From Amygdalobacter nucleatus (GTDB lineage: Bacteria > Bacillota > Clostridia > Saccharofermentanales > Fastidiosipilaceae), in contig NZ_JARFNM010000001.1 of NCBI RefSeq assembly GCF_029167365.1, positions 1-64,000 on the forward strand: 64,000 nt of DNA. Direction: 5' to 3'. This document shows positions 18,070 to 26,468 of this stretch, in pieces. Below the pieces are notes generated by a model. The model searched no databases, was not told where the DNA came from, and worked only from the letters and a program-made list of their open reading frames with translations. The position numbers were made by a program, and so were the translations under genes. Each line of letters begins with the position of its first letter. The stretch's first letter is position 1.

Positions 18070-19291
18070 GGCGAGTTGCAAGTTTAATTGTCGCACCATA
18101 AATCCAAACTTTTGTTACATCGCTTCACAATACATCTCATTTGCAGACTTGAATTTAAAGATTTTTCTCGGATAATTATTAACCCAATCTTCAATTCTTT
18201 GCAGCTCATTTTTCGTTATTCTTGAAAAATCTGTTCCTTTAGGTAAGAATCTGCGTAATATGCCATTTCCGTTTTCATTACTGCCTCTTTCATAGCTGCT
18301 ATATGGATGTGCATAATATACTTCATTGCATCCTGATGCTCTTTTTATTCCCATTCCATCTAAAAACTCCGAGCCATTGTCTGCTGTTATTGTTTTAAAT
18401 ACTTGGCTAAAGTCTCCTCCTACTCGTCTTTTTAGCTTTCTTATCCCTTTTATCACTTTATTTTGTGTTTTGTTTTTTACTAACACATAAAGTGATTTTC
18501 GTGTCTTTCTTTCAACTATCGTTAGTATTACAGGCTTTGTTCCTTTTTTCTCAATCACCAAATCAATTTCCCAATGCCCAAACTCTTCTCTGTTTTCTGC
18601 TTCAATTGGTCTATCTTCTATGCTTTTACCATTTCGATTATTCAATGATACGCTTCTTACTCTATGTTGCCTTCTTTTGCTTTTCTTCTTGTGTAATAAC
18701 TCTTTGTTACTTATTCCCAGAAACAAGCCTTTATCTATGTAGTTGTACAGTGTCTTCACGCATATGCTTGTCTTAAATAGCAGTTCTTTTGCCTCTATAT
18801 ATCCAATTACTGCTTCAGGAGACCAATGCTCTTTTCCAATCTTTTTTTCTATGAATTTTACCAGTTCATGATCTGAGCCAATCTTCAGATTCCTTCCTTC
18901 CTTTGTTCATGTTTGCTCTTTCATGCTTTTCTTGTGCTACATCTGCAAAGTAGACATGAACTTTCTGTACATCTCCTTTTTCAAGTATGTTTTTTGTTGC
19001 CGTTCTTAATTGCTCTGTCAGTCCTCTTTTTCGTTCTCTTTCTATTGTTCGCTTTGAACATCCTATTTGCATGGCAATGGCGCTTGGTCTCATTCCTGAA
19101 GCCAATAATGCTTCGATTTTGTATCTATCTCGTTCAGTTATTTGTTTCCATTTTCTTTTTTTAATGATATTATTGATTTGTTCCATTGGTCTCTCCATTC
19201 TTCTTTTGCCTGATAACAAAAGTTTACTTGAATGAAGTCCTCAATGGAACCTTTTTTATTCTATTTGCGACAATTTATTTTACAACTCATA
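18070..19291 (-). mobile_element. IS30-family element, inactivated
   Basis: About 1.22 kb. Imperfect terminal inverted repeats at 18073-18095 and 19266-19288 match at about 18 of 23 positions. CTTTATATATTGTAT occurs immediately outside both ends (18055-18069 and 19292-19306), consistent with a 15-bp target duplication. Most IS30 elements duplicate 2-3 bp, though longer ones are known. The single transposase gene is frameshifted. Confidence 0.75.
18115..19186 (-). pseudogene. IS30-family transposase, frameshifted
   Basis: The N-terminal frame (from MEQINNIIKKRKWKQITERD) has the IS30 helix-turn-helix (SGMRPSAIAMQIGCSKRTIERE) and ends early near 18866. The downstream frame carries the DDE integrase core (EFGHWEIDLVIEKKG, TITADNGSEFL, then the Glu in SYERGSNENGNGILRRF). 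They are separated by a tandem 4-bp expansion: three GGAA units at 18890-18901 where two would keep the frame. The joined protein would be about 355 aa, normal for IS30. The disruption looks recent because both halves are otherwise intact. Confidence 0.85.
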
Positions 19292-19344
19292 CTTTATATA
19301 TTGTATATCCGTTATTTACTCGTCTATTTTCATTACGCTCCCAT

Positions 19345-19446
19345 CTAGCTTCATTACGTGTTGTATACAATGAAGCTTTGCTTTTGAACTCTGAAACTAT
19401 TGCTCTGTACTCTGAAACTTTGATTTAGAGCATCATATTATTTCTT
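19345..19446 (+). repeat. Repeat R2, copy 2
   Basis: Direct-orientation partner of 15439-15562, with the same order of ATTACGTGTTG, ACAATGAA, CTGAAACT units and GCATCATA. Confidence 0.6.
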
Positions 19447-19490
19447 ACTATATTATGCTTGTAATACTGTATATCCACACTTCACAGGGT

Positions 19491-19697
19491 GGGTGCAAAG
19501 TGGGTGCACTTTTTAACGTTAACATCCTGTGCACTCGACCCTATAGCGTAGACATGTTCCCTCATACAGAAAAATCGCACTCAAAAATCACGCCGAGCTA
19601 TCTTACAGCCGCCGTATACCAAACCTTTTAACGATAGCCCTCGCAAACCCCTGCTACACAAAGGCAAATTTGCACCCACCTAATCAGCCCTTGACAT
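19491..19697. repeat. Repeat R1, copy 2 (with rlmD-like half-sites)
   Basis: Partner of 12709-12939. It encodes VDMFPHTE on the plus strand at 19548-19571, contains TTAACGATAG at 19628-19637 and ends in a minus-strand rlmD-like stop region. It separates the IS30/VWA segment from the pst-pho operon. Confidence 0.7.
19680..19697 (-). other. Detached rlmD 3' end, putative attachment-site copy (c)
   Basis: The minus strand reads MSRAD and a stop, continuous with R1 as in copy (b). Similarity to rlmD ends at ATGTCA, inside the core shared by all copies. With the intact rlmD end at 26469, it brackets the pst-pho operon. Confidence 0.5.
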
Positions 19698-19743
19698 CGT
19701 TAATAAAACATCTGAATAGATGTGTTAGTCATATTTTGCCGAA

Positions 19744-21408
19744 TCAGCTACATGATTTTTTGGGAAACTCTACAGTAATCACAGTCCCTTGATTCGGTTC
19801 ACTCTCTAACGTTATCTTTCCATGGTGATATGTCACAGCATGTTTTACGATGCTAAGTCCGAGTCCGGTACCGCCGGACTGTTTGGAATGGCTTTTGTCC
19901 ACACGGTAAAATCGTTCAAAGACACGCTCTTGATGTTCTTCTGGAATCCCAATACCCGTATCTGCTACCTCAAGTCTGACATGCTTATCGTCCTCGGAAA
20001 CAGCAATTTTCACGCTGCCACCACTCCTGTTATACTTAATTGCATTATCACAGAGATTATAGATAATTTCATAGAGAAGTCTTTGTACCCCGCACATATT
20101 TCCATCAGAACCGCTCCATGAAAGTGAAATATTTTTTGATTTTGCAGAGTCAAAGAGTGTTTCACAGACTTCATCCGCCAGATTACCAAGCGAAACCTCG
20201 GAAATGGGCATATCTGTCCCTTCATCCAACTGCGATAACCGAATAATATCCTCAATGAGCGTCACCAGTCTGCTTGCTTCCTTTCTGATATGTCCCACAA
20301 AGCGGGGAATATCTTCCGGTTTGGCAAGGCCACTTTCCATTAAATCTGTATAGCCTATGATTCCCTGAAGTGGTGTCTTAAGTTCATGGGACACATTTGC
20401 TGTAAATTCCCGGCGCCTTCTCTCTGCCTCTGCCTGTTCCGTAATATCAAACGCCAAAATAACCGTTCCAACCACCTCATCATCGGACAAGATCCTGCTC
20501 AGATCAAACTGATACTCTCGTCCGTTTCGATGTTCTCTGAACTCTGCATGCCCGTTTTCCATAGATTCTTGCATGAAATCACGAATATTTTGATGGCGGT
20601 CAACCTCAATGATGTTTTTTCCAATACAGGTATCAGTCACACGGAACAGTTTTTGTGCTGATAGATTGATAGTAATAATTGCCCCAGCATTATCCAGTAA
20701 AATCAAACTTTCACGCATATTGCTGGTGATTTGATGAAATTCATCCTGTTTCTGTTTCAAACAGGAAAGTGTTCGTTGTATCTCATTTTGCTGCCATTGA
20801 ATGCGGCGTAATAGAGGAGATAGTTCTTCATAGGTATCATTTTCTAGTGGGTTATCTAAATTCAATCTGTTTAAAGGGTCAACAATGTGCTTTGCCATAC
20901 GTTTTCCCAATACCGCTGACAGAAGAATAGCAAGAATACCAATGATAAGAATCGGTTGTATCACGCCAAGAAGAAGTACAACCACTGTGATGCGACTGAC
21001 AGAAATTCGTAAAACTGTGCCATCTGTTAACCTTACTGCCTCGTACAATGTCTTTTCTGTCAGTGTTGTGGAATAGCGGGAACTGCTACCCGTTCCATTT
21101 TCAAACGCTTCTTTGATTTCTTCTCTATCGGCATGATTTTCCATGTTAGCGGGATTAGTTTCATTGTCAAACAACACTTTTCCCTTTTTGGAAACCCATG
21201 TGATGCGATAATTTTTTGAATCAAGTTGATTTAAAAAATCCTCTCCTGCAGCCTCCGTTCCCCGTGCGGCGATTGATAATTCATCTACCAACTGATTCTT
21301 TTGAACCGTTTCAAAATAGTCAAACATACAGGCAGTAATAATCAGAAGCGTGCCTAACAATGTACTGAAAGCAACCAAAAGAATGGATTTAAAAATTTTA
21401 CTGCTCAT
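19744..21408 (-). CDS. phoR: PhoR-type sensor histidine kinase
   Basis: The 554-aa membrane kinase has TM1 near residues 7-27, an extracytoplasmic sensor, TM2 near 140-165, a HAMP-like segment, a PAS domain (about 215-330) and a HisKA/HATPase core. The phosphoacceptor is His341 in NVSHELKTPLQ. The N-box is NLCDNAIKYN (about 450), followed by DTGIGIP and GGTGLGLSIVK. It is the last gene of the pst-pho operon and overlaps phoP by 11 bp. By homology it senses phosphate limitation through the Pst transporter and PhoU and phosphorylates the partner regulator. phoR at the 3' end behind pst genes is common in Clostridia. Confidence 0.9.
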   Translation of the reverse strand: MSSKIFKSILLVAFSTLLGTLLIITACMFDYFETVQKNQLVDELSIAARGTEAAGEDFLNQLDSKNYRITWVSKKGKVLFDNETNPANMENHADREEIKEAFENGTGSSSRYSTTLTEKTLYEAVRLTDGTVLRISVSRITVVVLLLGVIQPILIIGILAILLSAVLGKRMAKHIVDPLNRLNLDNPLENDTYEELSPLLRRIQWQQNEIQRTLSCLKQKQDEFHQITSNMRESLILLDNAGAIITINLSAQKLFRVTDTCIGKNIIEVDRHQNIRDFMQESMENGHAEFREHRNGREYQFDLSRILSDDEVVGTVILAFDITEQAEAERRRREFTANVSHELKTPLQGIIGYTDLMESGLAKPEDIPRFVGHIRKEASRLVTLIEDIIRLSQLDEGTDMPISEVSLGNLADEVCETLFDSAKSKNISLSWSGSDGNMCGVQRLLYEIIYNLCDNAIKYNRSGGSVKIAVSEDDKHVRLEVADTGIGIPEEHQERVFERFYRVDKSHSKQSGGTGLGLSIVKHAVTYHHGKITLESEPNQGTVITVEFPKKSCS

Positions 21409-22078
21409 ATCTCAGCCTCCATCGATAACCGATATGACGAACCGTTTCAATGCATTTTCCATACCGATCTAATTTTTTTCTCAGGGTTTTAATGTGCATA
21501 TCTAGTGTTCGACTGTCTCCCATGCAATCGGTATTCCAAACCAAATTGTAAAGCTGTTCTCTCGTAAAAGCTGTTCCCGAATGGGATAAAAATAAATGTA
21601 GGAGTTCAAATTCCTTAAAGGTAAGAATAACACGCTCTCCTTCTATTGTAAGCGTTCGCTCGTCTAAATTCAGAATTAAACTGTCCAGTTGCAAAAGTTT
21701 GGAAACCCGTCCTTTCTGACATCTGCGTAAGACTGCTTTTACACGTGACACCAATTCCATCACACCAAATGGTTTCACAATATAGTCATCGGCGCCTAAA
21801 TCCAGTGCCTGAATTTTTTCATATTCAGCACCTCTCGCCGTTGCCATAATGACCGGAATATTTTCCAGTTCCAGCGAATGCTTCATCTTACCTAAAAGTT
21901 CCACGCCATCCATTCCCGGAAGCATCACATCCAGTATCACCAATTCTGGTTTTTCTTTTTGAATGGCATTCCAAAACTGCAATCCATCGGAAAATCCTAT
22001 TGCCTCAAACCCAGTGGAATTTAATGTGTATATCTCTATTTCTCGAATGTTTTCATCATCTTCTACACACCATATCAT
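21398..22078 (-). CDS. phoP: PhoP/PhoB-type response regulator
   Basis: The 226-aa OmpR-family regulator has a receiver (residues 1-115) with acidic pocket VEDDENI and phosphoacceptor Asp in LVILDVMLPGMDG, and a conserved Lys in ADDYIVKPFG. A winged-helix DNA-binding domain follows (about 130-226, SRTLDMHIKTLRKKLD). Its ATG overlaps the phoU stop by four bases. By homology it binds PHO boxes and activates pst genes under phosphate starvation. A candidate PHO box lies upstream of pstS at the head of this operon. Confidence 0.9.
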   Translation of the reverse strand: MIWCVEDDENIREIEIYTLNSTGFEAIGFSDGLQFWNAIQKEKPELVILDVMLPGMDGVELLGKMKHSLELENIPVIMATARGAEYEKIQALDLGADDYIVKPFGVMELVSRVKAVLRRCQKGRVSKLLQLDSLILNLDERTLTIEGERVILTFKEFELLHLFLSHSGTAFTREQLYNLVWNTDCMGDSRTLDMHIKTLRKKLDRYGKCIETVRHIGYRWRLRYEQ

Positions 22079-22725
22079 TTTCCCCCCTCCTTATGCTTTC
22101 CTGTCATTGCATAAATAATCCATTCGGCAATATTGACTGCATGATCTCCGATACGCTCCAGATACTTGGCAATCATAAAAAAATCCAGTGCCGATTCGGC
22201 ATCCACATATTGTTTTATAATCAATTCTACAACTGTATTTTTCATACGGTCGAAAAAATCATCTACAATGTCATCTTCCAAAATCACATTTTCTGCAAGT
22301 GCTATATCCTTCCGAACGAATGCATCCACACTGTCTGTTACCATTTTTACAGTTGCTAGAGCCATATCATCGATAAGTTCTGCCTCTTTTATCTGACTGC
22401 CATTCAATAAAATGACAAGTTCTGCAATGTCCTCCGCTTGATCCCCGATTCGTTCCATATTGGTAATCATTCTAAGTGCAGCAGAAATTTGACGCAAATC
22501 ACCTGCTACCGGCTGCTGATGCAAGAGTAATTTCATACAGAGCTGTTCAATGTCTCTTTCCAATTGATCAATTTCTCTGGCATGCTCTTTCTTCTCTCTT
22601 GCTAACACTACATTTCCTTCAAACAAGGATTTCGTTACCCCTGCGATTGTTTCTTCACACATAGCTCCCATTCGGATCAGCTGGGTATTAAGTTCATCCA
22701 TTTGCTTGTCAAATTGATTCCTCAT
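22075..22725 (-). CDS. phoU: Phosphate signalling protein PhoU
   Basis: The 216-aa all-helical protein contains two PhoU repeats, each with the metal-binding signature (ITNMERIGDQAEDIAEL and AKYLERIGDHAVNIAEW). PhoU links the Pst transporter to the sensor kinase and prevents signalling when phosphate is plentiful. The gene overlaps pstB by one base (TAATG) and phoP by four, so translation is coupled along the operon. Confidence 0.95.
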   Translation of the reverse strand: MRNQFDKQMDELNTQLIRMGAMCEETIAGVTKSLFEGNVVLAREKKEHAREIDQLERDIEQLCMKLLLHQQPVAGDLRQISAALRMITNMERIGDQAEDIAELVILLNGSQIKEAELIDDMALATVKMVTDSVDAFVRKDIALAENVILEDDIVDDFFDRMKNTVVELIIKQYVDAESALDFFMIAKYLERIGDHAVNIAEWIIYAMTGKHKEGGK

Positions 22726-23480
22726 TATCCAAACCTCCCCGTAATATAATCTTCAGTTCTTTTATCCTGTGGCTGGTCAAAAATATTGTCCGTTGCCCCA
22801 AATTCCACCAGTTCACCAAGCAGGAAAAATGCTGTATAATCCGAGACCCTAACTGCCTGCTGCATATTATGCGTTACCATGACGATAGTATAATCTTTTT
22901 TCAGTTCCATAACCAATTCCTCAATCTTAGAGGTTGAAATCGGGTCCAAGGCACTTGTCGGCTCATCCATCAAAAGGACATCCGGATCTACTGCCAAAGC
23001 TCTGGCAATGCAAAGCCTTTGTTGCTGACCACCGGACAACCCCAATGCATTTTTCTTCAGACGATCTTTAACTTCATCCCAAATTGCAGCACCTCGAAGT
23101 GCCTTTTCAACAATCTCATCCAAACGTGCTCGATTTGTTGTTCCATGAGTTCGCGGACCGTAGGCGACATTATCATAAATACTCATCGGAAACGGATTCT
23201 GTTTTTGAAATACCATTCCTATTTGTTTACGCAATTCATTGACATCAACATGATGTGCAAAAATATCCTCTTCCCTATAATAAATATCTCCGCTAATTTT
23301 TACGGACGGAATCAGATCATTCATGCGATTCAATGTCTTTAAAAAAGTAGACTTTCCACACCCTGACGGCCCAATCAATGCAGTAATACTCTTTTCCGGA
23401 ATTTCAATATTGATCTTTTTCAAAGCCTGATGTTCGCCATACCAGAGACACAAATCTTTGGCAGTAATGATTGAACCCAT
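22725..23480 (-). CDS. pstB: Phosphate ABC transporter ATPase PstB
   Basis: A 251-aa ATPase: Walker [10 protein letters not shown] at residues 37-45, Q-loop [16 protein letters not shown], signature [15 protein letters not shown], Walker [15 protein letters not shown] and switch histidine in VTHNMQQA. I chose the ATG at 23478-23480 because AAAGGAAAG precedes it and [10 protein letters not shown] is the usual family start; an ATG seven codons upstream is possible. It energises phosphate import with PstC and PstA. The length and the typical [14 protein letters not shown]-like segment support PstB over other importers. Confidence 0.95.
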   Translation of the reverse strand: MGSIITAKDLCLWYGEHQALKKINIEIPEKSITALIGPSGCGKSTFLKTLNRMNDLIPSVKISGDIYYREEDIFAHHVDVNELRKQIGMVFQKQNPFPMSIYDNVAYGPRTHGTTNRARLDEIVEKALRGAAIWDEVKDRLKKNALGLSGGQQQRLCIARALAVDPDVLLMDEPTSALDPISTSKIEELVMELKKDYTIVMVTHNMQQAVRVSDYTAFFLLGELVEFGATDNIFDQPQDKRTEDYITGRFG

Positions 23481-23501
23481 ATGTTTCTTTCCTTTCTTCA
23501 T

Positions 23502-24362
23502 TTATCGCTCATTTCTCTTCTTGGTATAATATTTCTGTGTCATTTCAGCCGCAAGATTTATCATCAATGCTAAAAGCATAAGTATTGCGGCAATCGCAAA
23601 AGCAATGCCAAATTCTCCATTTTCCTTTGCATAAACATATAAACTGACGGTAAGCGTTGCTCCGGGAGAGATAAGGCTGTCTACAAATCCATGCAGCGTA
23701 TGGGCAAATCCTGCGGTGAAAAGAAGTGCAGCGGATTCTCCTAATATTCTTCCTACGGATAAAATACAGCCGGTAATGACACCGTCCACACATCCGGTAA
23801 TGACTACTGTGCGTATCACACGCCATTTTCCAGCACCAAGTCCGAACGCTCCTTCACGATAGGACATTGGAACACTTTTTAAACTCTCCTGTGTATTTCG
23901 CATAATAATCGGCAAATTCATGACTGCAAGTGTCAACGCTCCTGCCAAAAGGCTGGTTCCTATATGGTTTGCAAATATCAGCATACCCACCAACCCATAA
24001 ATGATCGATGGAATACCCGACAGTGTCTCTGCCGTGTATTCAATGGCAGAAACTATCTTTTGATTTGTCGCATATTCTGTCAAATAGATTGCTGCCCCAA
24101 CGCCGAGTGGCAGCACAATCAGCAAGGCCGCAATCATAATGTACAAGGTATTCAGAATATCCGGTAAAATGCCAATACGGTCACTGATATAACTGGGTGA
24201 TGTATATAAAAAAGTCCAGTTGATACCTGGCAATCCTTTTACCAAAACATAAACCAGCAAAAATAATGAAACGGCTGCTGTCAAACCGGTGCAAATATAC
24301 ATCAGTCCTTTCATGAACACTTCATATTGCTTTCGTCTTAGTTTGCGATATTCTGTATTCAT
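23502..24362 (-). CDS. pstA: Phosphate ABC transporter permease PstA
   Basis: The 286-aa inner-membrane permease has about six hydrophobic segments and the EAA-type loop (SVPMSYREGAFGLGAGKWRVIRTVVI) that docks the ATPase. The TLSGIPSIIYGLVGM stretch is highly conserved in PstA. It lies 3 bp behind pstC. Together with PstC it forms the channel for phosphate delivered by PstS. Confidence 0.95.
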   Translation of the reverse strand: MNTEYRKLRRKQYEVFMKGLMYICTGLTAAVSLFLLVYVLVKGLPGINWTFLYTSPSYISDRIGILPDILNTLYIMIAALLIVLPLGVGAAIYLTEYATNQKIVSAIEYTAETLSGIPSIIYGLVGMLIFANHIGTSLLAGALTLAVMNLPIIMRNTQESLKSVPMSYREGAFGLGAGKWRVIRTVVITGCVDGVITGCILSVGRILGESAALLFTAGFAHTLHGFVDSLISPGATLTVSLYVYAKENGEFGIAFAIAAILMLLALMINLAAEMTQKYYTKKRNER

Positions 24363-24365
24363 TTC

Positions 24366-25232
24366 CTATTTGACACCCCTTTTCAAAAAGAAATTTAATG
24401 TAGCATTCAAAAGCATGATGAACAGGAACAAAACCAAGGCGACAGAAAACAGAGCTTCTCTCTGCAATCCGCCGGCATATGACATTTCGCTGGCAACTGC
24501 ACTGGTCAAAAAACGCACGCTTTGAAACAGGGAATCCGGCATATTGGCAACATTGCCTGCCACCATCATTACTGCCATCGCCTCTCCGATTGCCCGACCG
24601 ATACCAAGTACTATTGCAGCGGCTATTCCACTTTTCGCCGCTGGAACAGACACTCGGAAGTAGGTTTCTATCTGCGTCGCTCCCAAAGCAAGAGAAGCGT
24701 CTTCATATTCCTTTGGTACTGCATCCAGTGCAGTAACGGACATCTTAATTACCGAAGGCAGGATCATAATGGCAAGCACAAGCATTGCCGCCAACAAACT
24801 TGCTCCGTTCGGAACATGAAAAAACCTTTGAATTCCCGGTACTAAAATTAACATGCCAACGAGACCATAGACAACAGATGGAATTCCTGCAAGCAGACTT
24901 ACGAAGGACTGCATAAGTTCTTTGATTTTTGAATTTGCTACTTTTGACAGATATACAGCCGTAAAAAATCCAACCGGGACCCCAAGTAGAACCGCACCTG
25001 CCGTACCATAAATACTTGTAAGGATAAACGGCAGAATCCCATATTGAGGATTCTTCTTAGTAGGTGTCCATTCTGTTCCGAAAAGGAATTTTATAAGACC
25101 GATCTTATGAATAGCTGGAATTCCCGATATGACTAAATAAACAGTAATCAGAAGCACACAGCCAACTGTCATTAAGCCCAGCAGAAGGAACAGTCCATGG
25201 ATAATATTTTCAATCCTTTGTTTTTTTTTCAT
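24366..25232 (-). CDS. pstC: Phosphate ABC transporter permease PstC
   Basis: The 288-aa permease has six predicted membrane segments. The PstC-typical stretches are LAGIPSVVYGLVGM and the coupling loop AVPKEYEDASLALGATQIETYFRVSVP, followed by GIGRAIGEAMAVMMVAGN. It follows pstS by 64 bp and precedes pstA by 3 bp. The gap after pstS holds no obvious terminator. Confidence 0.95.
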   Translation of the reverse strand: MKKKQRIENIIHGLFLLLGLMTVGCVLLITVYLVISGIPAIHKIGLIKFLFGTEWTPTKKNPQYGILPFILTSIYGTAGAVLLGVPVGFFTAVYLSKVANSKIKELMQSFVSLLAGIPSVVYGLVGMLILVPGIQRFFHVPNGASLLAAMLVLAIMILPSVIKMSVTALDAVPKEYEDASLALGATQIETYFRVSVPAAKSGIAAAIVLGIGRAIGEAMAVMMVAGNVANMPDSLFQSVRFLTSAVASEMSYAGGLQREALFSVALVLFLFIMLLNATLNFFLKRGVK

Positions 25233-25296
25233 AAACTTTTACCTCGACAAGCGGAGACACTACATCCTGTACTATATCCACCCTGCTATCCTATTC

Positions 25297-26142
25297 TTAA
25301 TTTGCAGGGACGACACCTGCTTTAGAAATCAGACCATTAGATGTCTTGGATGTTGCATAGTCAAAGAATTTCTTTGCTGCATCCGAAAGTTTCCTATCTT
25401 TTTTTGTTACTAGTACAAAGGAACGCTGCACGGTATAACTTCCATTTTTTATATTTTTCTCGTTAACTGCTACCTTATCAACCGTCAGAGCTTTGACAGA
25501 ATTCTTAACAGATGCAGCAGATGCATAACCTATAGCATTCGGATTCTGCGCAACAGTAGTAATGACATCGCCTGTTGAAGTAAGTTCCTGTCGATACTTG
25601 CAGGCGCCTTTAGTCTCTGTAATAGATTCAAATCCATCACGGGTACCGGAACCGGCTTCACGACCAATCACAACAATCTCTCCATCCTTACCTCCCACCT
25701 GAGACCAGTTAGTAATTTTTCCTGTATAAATCCCTGCAATATCTGTGAGGCTTAAATTCTGTATCGGATTATCGGGATTTACAATGATTGCGATACCGTC
25801 ATAGGCGAGTACCGTTTCTGTAAGACCAGATGCCTTCTCTTCGTCCTTTAAATTTCGAGAAGACAATCCTATATCACATCGTCCCTCTGAAACTGCTTTT
25901 ATACCTGAACCAGATCCGGTAGGATTATATGTAAATGTAATCCCCGTATCATTTTGAAATGATTCTCCCAAAATGCCGATGACTTTTTCCATGGATGTAG
26001 AACCGTCCGTGGAAACAGAAGACGAACCAGTCTTCTCATCGCGAACTGTATTTTCCTGACTCGTCTTTCCTCCGCATGCCGTTAAAACACCCAGGCAAAG
26101 CACACCTACTGCAACAATCGACAACATTTTTTTGATTTTCAT
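25297..26142 (-). CDS. pstS: Phosphate-binding lipoprotein PstS
   Basis: The 281-aa exported protein has a lipoprotein signal (lipobox LTAC, Cys23) and a Ser/Thr-rich linker. The phosphate-binding motifs are visible: DGSTSMEKVIG near the N-terminus, TGSGSGIKAVSEGRCDIGLSS in the middle, and GREAGSGTRDGFE. GAGGTG lies six bases before the chosen ATG, so I dropped the three-codon upstream extension. It captures phosphate outside the membrane and hands it to PstCA. It is the first gene of the operon, downstream of the PHO-box-like repeats. Confidence 0.95.
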   Translation of the reverse strand: MKIKKMLSIVAVGVLCLGVLTACGGKTSQENTVRDEKTGSSSVSTDGSTSMEKVIGILGESFQNDTGITFTYNPTGSGSGIKAVSEGRCDIGLSSRNLKDEEKASGLTETVLAYDGIAIIVNPDNPIQNLSLTDIAGIYTGKITNWSQVGGKDGEIVVIGREAGSGTRDGFESITETKGACKYRQELTSTGDVITTVAQNPNAIGYASAASVKNSVKALTVDKVAVNEKNIKNGSYTVQRSFVLVTKKDRKLSDAAKKFFDYATSKTSNGLISKAGVVPAN

Positions 26143-26210
26143 AGTCAACACCTCGTCATTTCTTATTTTGTGGTTTTTTTCCTTTCATAATGGTAAGATT
26201 ACATACTGCT

Positions 26211-26250
26211 TGTAAAGTTCAAAAGACAAGGTTGGTAAAGTTGTTGTAAA
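26211..26250 (-). promoter_or_regulatory. PHO-box-like repeats upstream of pstS
   Basis: On the minus strand TTTACA (26250-26245), TTTACC (26239-26234) and TTTACA (26216-26211) recur, with the degraded unit TTGTCT at 26229-26224 between the last two. The period is close to 11 bp, one helical turn, as in PhoP-binding sites of Bacillus. The block lies 69-108 bp upstream of the pstS start. Confidence 0.6.
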
Positions 26251-26384
26251 ATATATAATGAACTGTATCAAAATCTACATAATCATTTTAGAACCTTCGT
26301 TTGGCTATGAATATTGTCACTAATATCGTTAAAAGATAAGCCCTCCTAGAATTCAAATCTTTATTATCCATTTCCGATCACAAA

Positions 26385-26447
26385 AATAAAGGCTTTCCAA
26401 CAGCCAATCGTACTCATTAACGATAGCCCTCTGAAAAGCCTTTTATT
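26385..26447 (-). terminator. Possible rlmD terminator
   Basis: AATAAAGGCTTT (26385-26396) can pair with AAAGCCTTTTATT (26435-26447) around a long loop that contains TTAACGATAG (26417-26426). The T-rich tail fits termination after rlmD, but the long loop makes it uncertain. Confidence 0.4.
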
Positions 26448-26468
26448 TACTACATATTTTTTTACTTG

